A stretch of DNA of 64,000 nucleotides from Pseudocercospora fijiensis CIRAD86 (lineage: Eukaryota; Ascomycota; Dothideomycetes; Mycosphaerellales; Mycosphaerellaceae). Location of the stretch: the NCBI RefSeq assembly GCF_000340215.1, contig NW_006921543.1, positions 1,541,468 through 1,605,467 on the forward strand. Direction: 5' to 3'. Shown piece by piece: positions 23,185 to 35,468 of this stretch; the stretch's first letter is position 1; each line of letters starts with the position of its first letter. The position numbers and the translations under genes were made by a program. The notes beneath the pieces are model-generated. The model had not been told where the DNA came from, ran no database searches, and was given only the letters and a program-made list of their open reading frames with translations.

Positions 23185-25944
23185 ATGTCTTCCGGCGCCC
23201 CGAATCCGCTAGGCGCTAGTAGCAGTAACGACCTACCTGCCCCTATTAACCTAAGCCTAGCCGCCCTAGTTCCGATCGAAGCCCTATCCGATAGCGCCTT
23301 AGCTACTATAACCAGCCTCGAGCACTACTTCTAGATCGTTACCGCCCTTAAAGACCCTTAAGAGAAGATCTAGAACGCTCGTACCCTACTACGCGTTATT
23401 AATAAGAATATTAAGAAGGCTGCTATCTTAGTTACGTACGGTATAAACAACTTACGTTAGTCTATCGGTAAGCGTATCTTCAAGCGCGAGGTTCTTAACG
23501 ATATAGATATCGAATAAGCCTTTCCTATCGTCTATAGCCTCGAGACAGCCGGTACCTAGATTCGTTTGCGCTTTAAGACCCTCGACTAGGCCTTCGAATA
23601 CTAGGGAGGACTAAGTAGTCTTCCTAAGAGCCTTATTAACTTCGCCTATAGTAGATAAGAGCGTACTAAGCAGGTCTCTTTGTTCGTTAACAAGTACAAG
23701 GTCCGTCGTTAAGGCGCCGAGTATCTTTCCCGTACTATAATCTATCGCGTATCTACCGCTAGTAAGAAGGTAGGCAAGCAGTTACTTAACTTGTCCTTTG
23801 CGCTTAACGACTTTACGACAGCCTACTAGAAGAAGCACTACGATGCGATTGTCTAGGTCGATCTTAACGTATAGACAACTAAGGATCTACTAAAAGAGAA
23901 GGGCTATCGTATTAATAGTATAGGCTTTATTATTAAAGGTTAAGAGGCTCCTATCGTTAACGTCCTTAAACGTAAGGCCCTTCGCCTAGAAACTAAGGCC
24001 GATACGGCTACTAGTCTTACGCTCGCTATAGAGATATAGGCTAAAGATCGTCGCTCGACCCGTAACCGTAAGGTCCCTTAAGAAGTTTAAGACGAGCGCG
24101 CTAAGGCCGAAGCAGCGCGTAAGAAGGCATTATATACTCGCTAGGCCCTCCGCAAGGCTACTAAGAAGTATAGCGCTCCTTCTAGTACCGACTATAGTAC
24201 TAACTATAGTACTAACTATAGTAACTCGGATGTTAATATACTAGATACACTACTAGAAGATGTCTCCTCCGAAGGCTCCTTTAGCGAGCGTAGAAATAGA
24301 GGCCTCTCGCCGATCCTGTTAACTAAGAACATTTATAGTTCTTATAAGGGCGACTCTATCGCGCACCTTATTACCGATATCGATATAGTTCCTAAAGCCG
24401 TAATAGGCGAAGCCCCTACCGCCCTCTCTATTTATTAATAGCTCGACGACCTTAGCAAGCTAGGAGAAGAGCCGTTCTCTATATATACTAACTATATTAA
24501 GAAGGCCGCCAAGGTCTATAGTCTCTATACTAGTGCTAAGGCGAGTGTCCTCGTCGGTCGCCTATTAAAGATTAGTCGCGAGGTTCCTAATTAAGACGCC
24601 TTCGCTACCCTTAAGGCTAATTAGGCCTATACTAACTAGTTTCCTAGACGCCCTGTTGCCGCCTCGATATCTCTAGGACTCTACGCGTTTAACCCTACTA
24701 GTACTATTACTCGCGCCCTTACACTAACGGATCGCTAGAGCAAATTCGTTACCGGCATTCTTAGCTAAGGCACCTCCTTCGATCGCTTTCGCTAGACTAG
24801 CAATACTATCTTCCCCTAAGTCTTTAGTTAGTTATAAGAGCCTCGTAGAGTATATCTTCCTTTCCTTATCGACCTAATATAGGAAGAGTTTGAGATATAC
24901 CTTTAGTATATACGTAATATGCCTAAGTCTAAGCAAGAAGGCCGTAATGCCCTTTAAACTTATAGTATAAGCAACTAAATCGTCCGCTAGCACCCTACCC
25001 TATAGCTCTTAGCTGTCGCCCTTCGACCTAATTACGTATACGAGCTTATCTCCGTCCCTAAGCCTACTAAGTTCTTTAAGGTTGGCGGTACTTACGAAAA
25101 CTGTCCTTCTAAGGAGTCTGCTCGTCTCGGACAAGATATAGTTAAGCTCGCAGCTAGCGAGGGTACTAGTTACCTACGTATTAAGGTCTGTCTTATATCT
25201 AAGGATAAGACTAGCTGCTCTACTATTGTCGAAGGCATATATTAGCCTAAGGTCTTTACGAACTAGGTTAAGAAGCTTAAGGCTCGTAGCCTAGTCCTAC
25301 TAAGCAAGATCGGCAAGCTTACTAATAAGCACCTTACCGACGACGACCTCGACTATATATTCGATAGTTAGCCTAATAGTAAGGGGCGCAAGGCGGAGTA
25401 GATCCTCAACCCTCTAAAGGAGTGCGAGGTCTCTATTTAAATGCTACACCTACTATATAGTAATCTAAAGACCGAGAGCAACCGTATATTAATTAACCTA
25501 GGCTACTCTCGCGTTATTAATAGTACTAAGGTTAAGGGTTACGAGAACTTAACAGTCTCCTAGGTTGCTAAAGCGCACCGCAATCTAACCGCCCTCCCGG
25601 CCTCTAACTCCTTCGTACTATTCGCTTTCCCTATAGCGATCTTAGTCGAAGGCCTCGGCTACATCTCCGACGCTCTAGTTAGTAGGATTCCTTAGTTAAG
25701 TTACGTTGTTTAGAACGAAGTTAAACAGATCCTCTAGCTTAATAACGAGGGACTTAAGGAATATCTATACAATTAGGAGAATACTACGACGGAAAAGGCT
25801 ATTAACCTCCTCGTTAATTAAGCTTTCTACGAGGGACAGTACTTCGGTACTAATAGCTTTAACGCGTACGGAGGAGATTTCGAGAGTCGACTAGCTAATA
25901 AGGTTATTGCTAGTAAGGATTACGGTGCATTAAAGCAGTAGTAA
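23185..25944 (+). pseudogene. Element A ORF3, unrecognised protein of about 920 codons
   Basis: It starts at ATG 23185 (MSSGAPNPLGASSSN) and keeps one frame to the TAG-TAA pair at 25939-25944, with only RIP-type stops inside. I do not recognise the family. Visible features: a helical N-terminal third (about residues 40-230), a Lys/Arg/Ala-rich stretch likely coiled (about 290-330), YSTN repeats (about residues 335-348), a basic middle part, and a hydrophobic patch SFVLFAFPIAILVEGLGYI near residue 815. There is no clear signal peptide or zinc finger. Its place after pol is where env-like or accessory ORFs sit in some LTR elements. B carries the same ORF in frame (32667-35468), so it belongs to the family. 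Confidence 0.8.
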
Positions 25945-25977
25945 GTTAGCGTAGTAGATTAGATGCTTAGGAAGTTG

Positions 25978-26003
25978 TTTTTTTTTTTTTTTTTTTTTTT
26001 TTT
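25978..26003 (+). repeat. Poly-T run of 26
   Basis: An uninterrupted T run just after ORF3. At the same place B has only five (as A on the + strand, about 32628-32633). This is slippage expansion in one copy, or an assembly artefact. Confidence 0.9.
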
Positions 26004-26025
26004 GCATGTTAATAGAATCTAGGAA

Positions 26026-26050
26026 CAATGCTACCCCGGGGATATTATTA
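26026..26050. promoter_or_regulatory. Palindrome A5
   Basis: CAATGCTACCCC and GGGGATATTATTA arms, between ORF3 and the 3' LTR. Confidence 0.75.
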
Positions 26051-26162
26051 CGGAGTCTCTAAAAAGATGGCCTTGGCTGAGATGCCTAAGGTTACTGCAT
26101 AACTGTTTGTTTTAAGCGCACAATGTAAAGCGTATCTAGTTAGACACGAAGAAAGGGAGGGA

Positions 26163-26442
26163 TATTAGCTAGTAACCGGCCCTATATACCTAGGCTGAGT
26201 TTTAAGCCTATATAAGAGGCCTCCTTCTATATTATAGATAGAGCACCAACCTCGTATAGCACATTGTTTATGTCACACTTCTACAATGCCTATATTGCAG
26301 GGCTCTAGTTATTAGCCTAAGCAACCGTCTTGTTATCCTATTATGCTAAACATAGCTGCCTATATTGCTATAGGTTATATTACCCTCGGTGGCCTATACC
26401 ATTACTACTAGTAGTAGTGGTAGTTTTAGTTTCCGTCCTTTA
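26163..26442 (+). repeat. Element A 3' LTR
   Basis: 280 bp, same ends as the 5' LTR, directly after the purine tract ending GAAAGGGAGGGA. Differences from 14094-14373 are C/T and G/A transitions. Confidence 0.95.
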
Positions 26443-26446
26443 CTAC
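26443..26446. other. Element A target-site duplication, right (CTAC)
   Basis: Repeats 14090-14093. Confidence 0.85.
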
Positions 26447-28197
26447 TTATAACGAAAAGGTCTAGGCTATTCTAGACTTGAAATTCCCTACTACGCTAAA
26501 GGATATTAAGTTTTACTTAGGACTTACTAGCTAGCAATACTAGTATATTCTATACTACTCTACGATTACGATGCTATTTAAAAACCGCAAGAAGGAGCTC
26601 TTACGCTTTAGCCTAGCTAATAAAGGCAACAAGCGTAAGCGCTACGTAGCTAGGACCCTAGCCTTCGATATAGATAAGGCACTAGAAACCGAGTATAAAG
26701 CTTTCGATATCCTAAGGCAGATATACCGCGATATTAAATTCTTATATTACGTAGACCCTAAACGCCCTACATATATCGACCTAGATACCTATATAGAAGG
26801 ATTCGCGGTAGTAGTATACTATATTAAGAGAGACCTAGAACCGACTATCGAGAATAGTAAGGCTATACGCTTCCCGGCGGATTAGGTATAAGTTATTATA
26901 TACCTTAGCAAAGCCCTTACGGATATAGAAAAGCGGTACCTAGCTACTAAACTCGAAGTTAGCGGACTAGTCTAGATAGTACGTAAGGTACGAATAATCC
27001 TCTAGGCGGTACGTAAGCTAGTATACGTGTTTTCCGACTATATAGCGGCCCTAGGTATTACTACGGTAGCGAGCCTTGTAACGACTACCTCTATAGATAA
27101 GCTTAACCTCTATCTAGTACGAGCCGGCTAGTACCTCTCTTAGTATCCTAAGCTTAAGATATACTACCGCCTAGGTATTACGGATCTAATTAGTTAGAGT
27201 CTTTATATAATCTTAGAGCGACGCTAAGACTAGCGAGCTAAGCTGTCGCTCTATCTTACTAGGAGCGATAGGAGTAGTCGAGAGCGATAGCGTCGCTTAC
27301 GTCGCTTACGACTATAGATAAGATGTCTCCTTTGTATTTAGGAACGCCGGAATGCCCTTATAGCTCGAGGCGTTTAACTTATATTACCTACTTACTAATT
27401 AGAATTACCTTTATACTAATTATTCTGTCTTAGCCTCCTGCTTGCGTTAGCCTCTCTAAAGAAGCCTCGGCTTATACGTAATAAGAAGTTACCTAACGAT
27501 CTATCGCGAGTAACCGTAATACTAGGACGCCTTTATAGAATACTAAACGCCTTAAGTAGGCTCGTAGCGGACCTTAACCGAGCGGCGGATTAAGTATACG
27601 ATATACTAGATCCCCTAGTATACGACGATTCTACTCTTATAAATAATATAATTAACGCGTACTATATATACCTATACGAAAGCGAGGGTATAATTTGTTT
27701 TTATACTACGATAATCGACGAGTACTCTAGTAGAACGTATATGTCTAATAAGCCTATAGTTTTCTACTCCGTACTCGTAGAACTCGCTACTAAATTCAAG
27801 AACGACTTAAAGGTAGGATATACGGAGGACCCCTATTAGGCTACAATCCTAGCGTAGCTAAACGCTATAAAAGAACGCTACCTACGAGACGCTACTAGGA
27901 GGGCTATAGATACTAACGATAACCCTAATTAGGAGAGAGCGGACATTATAGGCGAAGCCGAGTCGAGCCTATTAGAACTTTATTTTTTCTTACGCGACGA
28001 CCTTATCTATTTTAAGGATAATACCGATAGTAGAGAGAGGCTATATATCTCCCGCTCCCTATATAAGGAGGTCTTCTAAATAGCCTATAATTATTATTAC
28101 TACGTAGGTTATTACCGCACTTACGCTCGCCTATATACTAGTTTCTATATATACCGGCTTAGGCGCAAGGTCTCTAAGTATATTACTTATTACTCCG
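26447..28197 (+). pseudogene. pol: G2 pol: RT thumb, RNase H, integrase zinc-binding part
   Basis: It continues the RT frame cut by A: KV.AILDLKFPTTLKDIKFYLG (about 26455-26530), the RT thumb. RNase H follows, with the clean stretch 26571-26885 containing RPTYIDLDTYIEGFAVVVY (catalytic Asp kept) and SKALTDIEKRYLATKLEV after it. A linker leads to an N-terminal integrase zinc-binding region near 28050-28197, where VGYYRTYARLYTSFY shows Tyr at expected His positions. It ends at the Copia insertion and resumes after 46797. Confidence 0.85.
28193..28197. other. Copia target-site duplication, left (CTCCG)
   Basis: CTCCG before the left Copia LTR recurs at 46793-46797. Confidence 0.75.
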
Positions 28198-28501
28198 TGT
28201 TAAATTGTATAGTAGTAGTATAGGCTGAACTGTGTTCTGTTCGTTATGTTCTGTCTAAACTAGTAACTGTCCTAGGCATATATATATTTAGTCCTTCCTA
28301 TTGTCGAGTATCCTTACTATTATCGGCTACTCCGATAATAGTATTAGTATATCCGATAGTTCTAGAGGCGCCGTATTACGCCTCGTAATCTTATTTCTTT
28401 ATATATAAAGGCTGTATATATATAAAGAAGGATATAAGGACAAAGTAGCCTAAAATTATTATTTACTCGCTTTAAGGCTAACAAAGCTTATTTCTAAGAC
28501 A
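28198..28501 (-). repeat. Copia LTR, left (3' LTR of the element)
   Basis: Starts TGTTAAATTG and ends TTTCTAAGACA. The adjacent - strand sequence is ACGGGGG, a short polypurine tract ending at the LTR. It contains TTATATATAAAGGC near 28420, a likely TATA element. Confidence 0.92.
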
Positions 28502-31500
28502 CCCCCGTAAGCGGTAGATAGCCGATAAACAATCCTATTATATAGAATCGTAGGTTTTGTCGTACTTCGAGGGAATGAAGTATTATTTAGTAGATTTTTA
28601 GTTTCCCTAGATTTCCCCGGACTAACTAGGCTTAATCCGGTAATCTTCTACAAAGTCTCTTCCGACGTTACCTCGTCGTTTTATAGAGAGTCTTTTTCGA
28701 CCGTTAGTTTAATACTATTAGATAGTCGTATAACACCCTAAGTATATAGATCTAGGAAGTTTTATACGTAGAATCGAATAGTATACTCGGTTTTGTTCTA
28801 GGATTAGGAGTTCTATAGTAAATAGAACATAAGTATACGTACTCTTCTATAGAGTATATTACGTATATCTTTTTATTTTCTAGGGCAGTTTCGATTCTAG
28901 ACGGTTGCTTAAGTCCTTATAGGCCTAATAAATCCTTTAGTCTAGTAAATATAGGTGCCGATAGTGCCTTAGTTAGTAGATCGGCGATTTAATCTTTTGT
29001 ATTTATATATACTAGAGATATTACTTTGTTTTCAAGTAGTTCTCTTATATAATGATATCGTATATCGATATGTTTTGTCCTAGAGTAAAGCTCTAGATTT
29101 TATGCTAGTGCTATAGCACTTTGGCTATCGGTAGCTATAGTGTTTCCTTCTAGATTTACATCTAAGGATACTATTAAATTAGATAGGAATTAGTATTCCC
29201 GAGTAGCTTCCGTTAGAGCTATATATTCAGCCTCGCAACTACTAAGCGCTACAGTCTTTTAGAGCTTACTAACCTAAGATACCGGTGCCTTATCGCCTAG
29301 CGTAAAGATATACGCCGTAGTTAATTTTCAGTTATCTAAATTGCCCCCGTAATCGGAGTCGCAGTAACCTTTAAGAGGCGGCGGACGATTAGCCCGATAA
29401 ACAAGGCTATTCTAATTAGCATTAAGATATTTCCAAATCCTATCTAGGGCTCTAAAATGAGTCCTATCCGGATTAGATATATATCTTGCTACTTGCCCTA
29501 CCGCGAAAGATAGGTCGGGTCTCGTTTGTATAGCTAAGTATATAAGAGACCCTACTTGTTTTTAATACTTAGATAGGTCCTCTATAGACGCTTTAGCCGT
29601 AGACTGTTTTAGGATTACTCCTTGCTCCGTAGGAGTAGCTACGCTAGCGCTAGTTTCTTTATTAAACCTCTTTAGTATCTTTTTAATATATGCCTTTTAG
29701 GAGAGTTCTACTACCCTATTAGGCCTATCCCTAGATACTTCTATACCTAGATAGTATCGTATAGGACCTAGATCGGTAACTTCTACCGTCTTAGAGAGAT
29801 ATTCTCGTATAGAGTCGATATCGTTTTTATTCGGACCGAATATAAGTAAGTCGTTAACGTAGCACGTAATTCGGATATTAGTTTCCTTATTTATAAAGGC
29901 AGCCTCGTCGTTAGGTATCGGTTTAAAACCTATAGTAGCTAGTAGGCTACTTAGCTTCTTAAACTATTGCCTAGGAGACTGTTTTAATCCGTATAATGCC
30001 TTATTTAGTCGGCATACCTTATTCGTATTGTCCGTGTAGCCTATAGGCTGTTCGACGTATATTTCCTTGTCTATTTCGGCATTTAGGAACGCGGATTTTA
30101 TATCCTACTGTTCTATTTCCTAATTAAAATAAGCCGCTAAGTAGAATAACGATCGCTAAGTTTCGGGTCTTGCCGTTTAGCTAAAGGTTTAATCGTAATC
30201 AATCCCTTTTACTTAATTATACCCTTTTACTACCTATCGGGATTCATGTTTTACTACCTCGCCTTTCTCGTTTAATTTTGATTTATAAACGAAGCGTCCT
30301 TTTAGCGCTTTTCGGTCCGGCGGTAGTTCTACTAGTTCCTAGGTGTTTTAAGCTTATAGATCGGTTATTTCTTTAAGTATAGACTCTTTCCACTTCTCGG
30401 AATTAGGACTATTAATAGCATCTTTATACGTATCCGGATCGGTAATATTATCGTCCGCTAAGTACGCTATTTCGTCGTTGTTTCTATATCCTTCGTATAG
30501 ATTAAACATATCCCGTATTCGGGTATTAGCCTCGTCTTTGGCTAGTCTAGGCCTTTTATATTTAGGCTCTTCTTGTATACTAGTAGTAGATTCCGGGGCG
30601 TCTAGAGACTGTTTCTTAGGTAGAGTAACTTCTAGGCTCTCTAATTCTTCTAGCATATTATCGCTAGGCCCCGGTAGTATATTACTATCGTTTTAAGTAG
30701 TAATATCTCTAATAGTATTAAGTTCTATAGTCGGTATATCTTGTAGTGTATCCGTACTAATAGATTCTTTAGTAGTATAAGTAGTACTACTTAAGAATAC
30801 TCTATCGAGTATCTTAACGTTTCGAGACTAAACTACGCGCCTAGCTTCTAAGTCGTATAGTTTGTATTGTTTAGTACTAAAACCGATTAGTATAGCTCTT
30901 CGTACTCTAGATTCTAGCTTTTTCGGCGTCTTGTTCGTATAGTAAGCAATAGAACCGAACGTTCTTATATTACTTAGGTCGGGTTTCTCCTTATATTTTA
31001 GCTCGTAAGGCGGTTTAAAACCGAGGGCACTATGCGGTGTCCTAACATAGATATATTCCGCGGTTTCTAAAGCGAATTGCTAAAATCTTTTGCTTAGTCT
31101 AGATTGAATTAGTAACGCCCGTACTCTATATAGTAGAGTTCGATTAGGTCTTTCGATTAGGCCGTTTTGTTCCGGAGTATAAGGAGCCGACAGTTCGTAT
31201 CTAATACCGGAGTTCTTTAAGAATTCGGTCGTAGGTTTATTAACGAATTCCGTACCGTTATCGGTTTTAAATCTTTTAAGGCTCGGGCGTTGCATATTAT
31301 TACTAAACTCGTTTTCGGAGTGTAGTTTATAATGTTTAATAGTAGAGAGTACTTCGGTTTTAAAGCGCAAAGTATACGTAGTAATAAAACGACTATAACT
31401 ATCTAGAAAAGATATAAAGTAACGAAAGCCGTCTATAGAGATAGGTTCTATAGGGCCGCAGAGATCTGCAGTTACTTTAACTAGATAGCTATTAGCCGGT

Positions 31501-32181
31501 TTACTTATTTCTCGACTTATAGTCTTAGAGAATTTCGCTTTAAGACATACCTCGCAAGTAAGATTCTTATTACTAGTAAGATCTTCTTTTGTAATTAAGG
31601 TTCCGGTAGTATTTTCTATTATTTTAGATATAGTAGGATATCCTATATGTCCTAAGCGTATATATAACTCTCGATAAGGATCTCGATAGACGTAAGCTTC
31701 GGGATTTATATCGGTAGTTGTCGCTATAGCGGCTAGTTCTCCGGCTTCTATCGGTATCGTATAAATTAACTAGTATAGGTTCCCGACACGTCGTCCGATA
31801 GTAAGGGATCTTGCTCGCTTATTATTAACCTCTAATAGGTAGGCTTAACCGTCTTAAAGATGTACTTAGACTCCGGCGGCGTCTAATTTTACTACGGATA
31901 CGAGGTTTACTTTGAAATCCGGTATATAAAGGCAATCCTTTAAGATATACGGTTCTTCTACATCCGTAAAGGTTAATTGTACGTCTCCGTATCCGGGTAA
32001 TATTATAGTTTCCTTACTACCCTATTTAACGGGTGTATTCCGGGTAGTATAGGTCTTAAAATAAGCCCTTTCGTTTATAATATACGAGGTATAAGCCGAA
32101 TCTAATAGAAACTAGACGGTTCGATTCGTGTTTTTAGCCGATATGTCGCGAATACAAGACGTTAAGTTCGTATTCGAGTCC
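28502..32181 (-). pseudogene. pol: Copia pol: protease, integrase, RT, RNase H
   Basis: Read leftward. Protease has LLDSAYTSYI near 32080-32110. A pre-integrase zinc-binding remnant (LGHIGYP and CEVCLKAKF) lies near 31560-31650. The integrase core is in the clean stretch 31080-31370, with KTDNGTEFVN and SAPYTPEQNGLIERPNRTLL. A variable linker covers 30354-30900. RT has WKESILKEITDL at its start and ALYGLKQSPRQ near 29975, and its catalytic box reads YVND at 29850-29861, with Asn for the second Asp. RNase H has GYCDSDYGGN near 29350 and ALSSCEAEYIAL near 29220. Stops are sparse for this window. The gag-protease junction was cut by element B. Confidence 0.92.
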
Positions 32182-32185
32182 TTAG
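32182..32185. other. Element B target-site duplication, left (TTAG)
   Basis: TTAG recurs at 44989-44992, outside the other LTR of B. Confidence 0.8.
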
Positions 32186-32465
32186 TAAAGGACGGAAACT
32201 AATACTACTACTACTACTAGTAGTAATAGTACAGGCTACCGAGGGTAATATAACCTATAGCAATATAGGCAGCTATATTTAGTATAATAGGATAACAAGA
32301 CGGTTGCTTAGGCTAATAACTAGAGCCCTGCAATATAGGCATTATAGAAGTGTAATATAAACAATATACTATACGAGGTTAGTGCTCTATCTACAATATA
32401 GAAGGAGGCCTCTTATATAGGCTTAAAACTTAGCCTAGGTGTATAGGGCCGGTTACTAGCTAATA
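32186..32465 (-). repeat. Element B LTR, left (3' LTR of the element)
   Basis: 280 bp, reverse complement of the A LTR. The adjoining TCCCTCCCTTTCTTCG (32466-32481) is the complement of the polypurine tract. Confidence 0.95.
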
Positions 32466-32582
32466 TCCCTCCCTTTCTTCGTATCTAACTAGACACGCTT
32501 TATATTACGCGCTTAAAACAAACAAACAGTTATATAGGGCACCTTAGGTATCTTAGCTAAGGCTGTTTTTTAGAAACTCCGC

Positions 32583-32607
32583 AATAATACCCCCGGGGTA
32601 GTATTGT
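32583..32607. promoter_or_regulatory. Palindrome B5
   Basis: Same family and same place as A5, after ORF3. The core is AATAATACCCCC with its near complement. Confidence 0.75.
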
Positions 32608-32666
32608 TCCTAGATTCTATTAATATACAAAAACAACTTCCTAAGCATCTAATCTACTACGCTAAC

Positions 32667-35468
32667 TTACTACTGCTTTAATACACCGTAATCCTTACTA
32701 GTAATAACCTTATTAGCTAGTCGATTCTCCTAAAGTCCTCCGTAGGTATTAAAGCTATTAGTACTAAAGTACTCTACCTCGAAGTAAGCTTAATTAACGA
32801 GGAGGTTAGTAGCCTTGTCCTATATAGCCTTCTCCTACTCGCGTAGATAGTCCTTAAGCTCCTCCTTACTAAACTAGAGGATTTGTTTAACTTCGTTCTA
32901 AACAACGTAACTTAACTAAGGAATTCTGCCGACTAGGGCATCGGAAATGTAACTAAGGCCTTCGACTAAGATAGCGGTAGGGAAGGCGAACGGTACGAAG
33001 ATATTAGAACCTAGAAGGGCGGTTAGATTGCGGTACGCCTTAGCAACGTTAGCGACGGTTAGGTTATCGTAGCCCTTAATCTTAGTACCGTCGATAATAT
33101 AAGAGTAGCCTAGGTCGATAGATATACGGTCGCTCTCGGGCTCTAGGTTACTATACGGAAGATATAGTATCTAAATAGAGACTTCGCATTCCTTTAGAGG
33201 GTTAAGGATCTACTAAGCTACCTCGCCTTCGTTAGGCTAACTATCGAATATATAGCCGAGGTCGTCGTTAGTAAGGTACTTATTAGTAAGCTTGCTAATC
33301 TTATTTAGTAGAACTAGGCTACGGGCATTAAGCTTCTTAACCTAGTTCTCGAAGACCTCTAGTTTGTATATACTCTCGACGATAGTTAAATAGGCAGTCT
33401 TATTTTTAGATATAAGAGAAACCTTAATACGTAGATAGCTAGCACCCTTACTAGCTACGAGCTTAACTATATCTTGTCCGAGACGAGAAGTCTCCTTAGT
33501 AGGGCAGTTCTTATAACCGCTATTACCTACCTTAAAGTATTTAGTAGGCTTAGGGACGGAGATAAGTTCGTATATATAATTAGGTCGAAGGGCAACGGCT
33601 AAGAGCTATAAGGCGGGATGCTAACGGACGATTTAGTTGCTTACTCTATAGGTTTAAAGGGCATTACGGCCTTCCTACTTAGACTTAGGCAGTTTACGTA
33701 TATACTAAAAAAATATACGAAACTCCTCCTATATTAGGTCGACGATAAGAGGAAGGTACGCTCTATAAGGCGACTATATCTAACCGAAGACCTAAGGGAA
33801 GATAGTATTACTAGTCTAACGAAAGCGGTCGAAGGAGGTACCTTAGCCGAGAATGCTAGTAATTAACTTATACCGACGCTTAGTTAGCGTAAGATCGCGA
33901 GTAATAGTACTAGTAGGGTTAAATACGTAGAGTCCTAGGGAGGTCGGGGCGGTAGTAGGACGTCTAGGAAACTAGTTAGTATAACTAGTCTTAAGGGTAG
34001 TAAAGGCATCCTAATTAGTAACCTCGCGACTAATCTTTAATAGGCGACCGACGAGAACACTCGCCTTAGTACTAGTATAGAGACTGTAGACCTTAGTAGC
34101 CTTCTTAATATAGTTAGCATGTGTAGTAAACTACTCTTTACCTAGCTTACTAAGGTCGTCGAGCTGTTAATAGATAGATAGAGCGGTAAGAGCTTTACCT
34201 ATAGAGGCCTTAGGAACTATATCGATTTTAGTAATAAGATGCGTAATAGAGTCGCCCTTATAGGAACTATAGATGTTCTTAGTTAATAGGATCGGCGAGA
34301 GGCCTCTATCTCTACGCTCGCTAAAGGAGCCTTCGGAGGAGACATCTTCTAGTGGTGTGTCTAGTGTGTTAGTGTTTAAGTTGCTATAGTTAGTGCTGTG
34401 GTTGGTGCTATAGTTAGTACTATAGTTAGTACTATAGTTAGTACTGTAGTTAGTACTATAGTCGGTACTAGAAGGAGTGCTATACTTCTTAGTAGCCTTA
34501 CGGAGGGCCTAGCGAGTATATAATGCCTTCTTACGCGCTACTTCGGCCTTAGCGCGCTTGTTTTAAACTTCTTAAGGAACCTTATAGTTACGGGTCGAGC
34601 GACGCTCTTTAGCCTATATTTCTATAGCGAGCGCAAGACTAGCAGCTATATCGGCCTCGGTTTCTAGGCGAAGAGCCTTACGTTTAAGGATATTAACGAT
34701 AGGAGCCTCTTAACCTTTAATAATAAAGCCTACACTATTAACACGATAGCCCTTCTCTTTTAGTAGATTCCTAGTTGTCTATATACTAAGATCTACCTAG
34801 ACGATTGTATCGTAGTGCTTCTTCTAGTAGGCTGTCGTAAAGTCGTTAAGTATAAAGGACAAGTTAAGTAACTACTTGCCTACCTTCTTACTAGCGGTAG
34901 ATACGCGATAGATTATAGTATAGAAAAGGTACTCGGCGCCCTAACGACGGACTTTATACTTATTAACGAACGAAGAGACCTACTTAGTACGCTCTTATCT
35001 ACCGTAGGCGAAGTTAATAAGGCTCTTAGAAAGACTGCTTAGTCCTCCCTAATATTCGAAGGCCTAGTCGAGGGTCTTAAAGTACAAACGAATCTAGGTA
35101 CTAGCCGTCTCGAGGCTATAGACGACAGGAAAGGCTTGTTCGATATCTATATCGTTAAGAACCTCGCGCTTAAAGATACGCTTACCGATAGACTAACGTA
35201 AGTTGTTTATACTGTACGCAACTAAGATAGTAGCCTTCTTAATGTTTCTATTAATAACGCGTAGTAGGGTACGAGCGTTCTAGATCTTCTCTTAAGAGTC
35301 TTTAAGAGTAGTAACGATCTAGAAGCAGTGCTCGAGGCTAGTTATAGTAGCTAAGGCGCTATCGGATAGAGCTTCGATCGGAACTAGGGCGGCTAGGCTT
35401 AGGTTAATAGAGGCAGGTAGGTCGTTACTACTACTAGCGCCTAGCGGGTTCGAGGCGCTAGAAGACAT
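32667..35468 (-). pseudogene. Element B ORF3, about 934 codons
   Basis: It runs from the ATG complement at 35466-35468 to the TAA complement at 32667-32669, 2802 bp, against 2760 bp in A. The 42-bp net difference is a multiple of three, so the frame is kept in both copies. Six YSTN-type units lie at 34385-34460 where A has two. The part at 34340-34410 keeps many TpG, so it is less RIP-altered than the matching place in A. No family was recognised. Confidence 0.8.

Larger units (their letters stand above)
14094..26442 (+). mobile_element. Element A: 12.3-kb Ty3/Gypsy with an extra ORF
   Basis: Two 280-bp LTRs (14094-14373 and 26163-26442), a 4-bp target duplication and a polypurine tract (GAAGAAAGGGAGGGA, 26149-26163 area). 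The internal order is 5' UTR, gag, pro, pol (RT, RNase H, integrase, GPY/F-like end, no chromodomain), a spacer of about 1.1 kb, then a third ORF of about 920 codons. Five palindromes of one family separate these modules. A second copy (B) lies at 32186-44988 in the opposite orientation. LTR differences are transitions of RIP type. Confidence 0.95.

Noticed and set aside
25706..25894. 62-codon + strand open frame
   Set aside because: Out-of-frame shadow of ORF3.
30478..30696. 72-codon + strand open frame
   Set aside because: Antisense of the Copia pol linker, which is the real frame.
32200..32225. CTA/TAG trinucleotide runs as a microsatellite or CRISPR-like array
   Set aside because: They are part of the LTR ends of A and B and recur in all four LTRs; there are no spacers.
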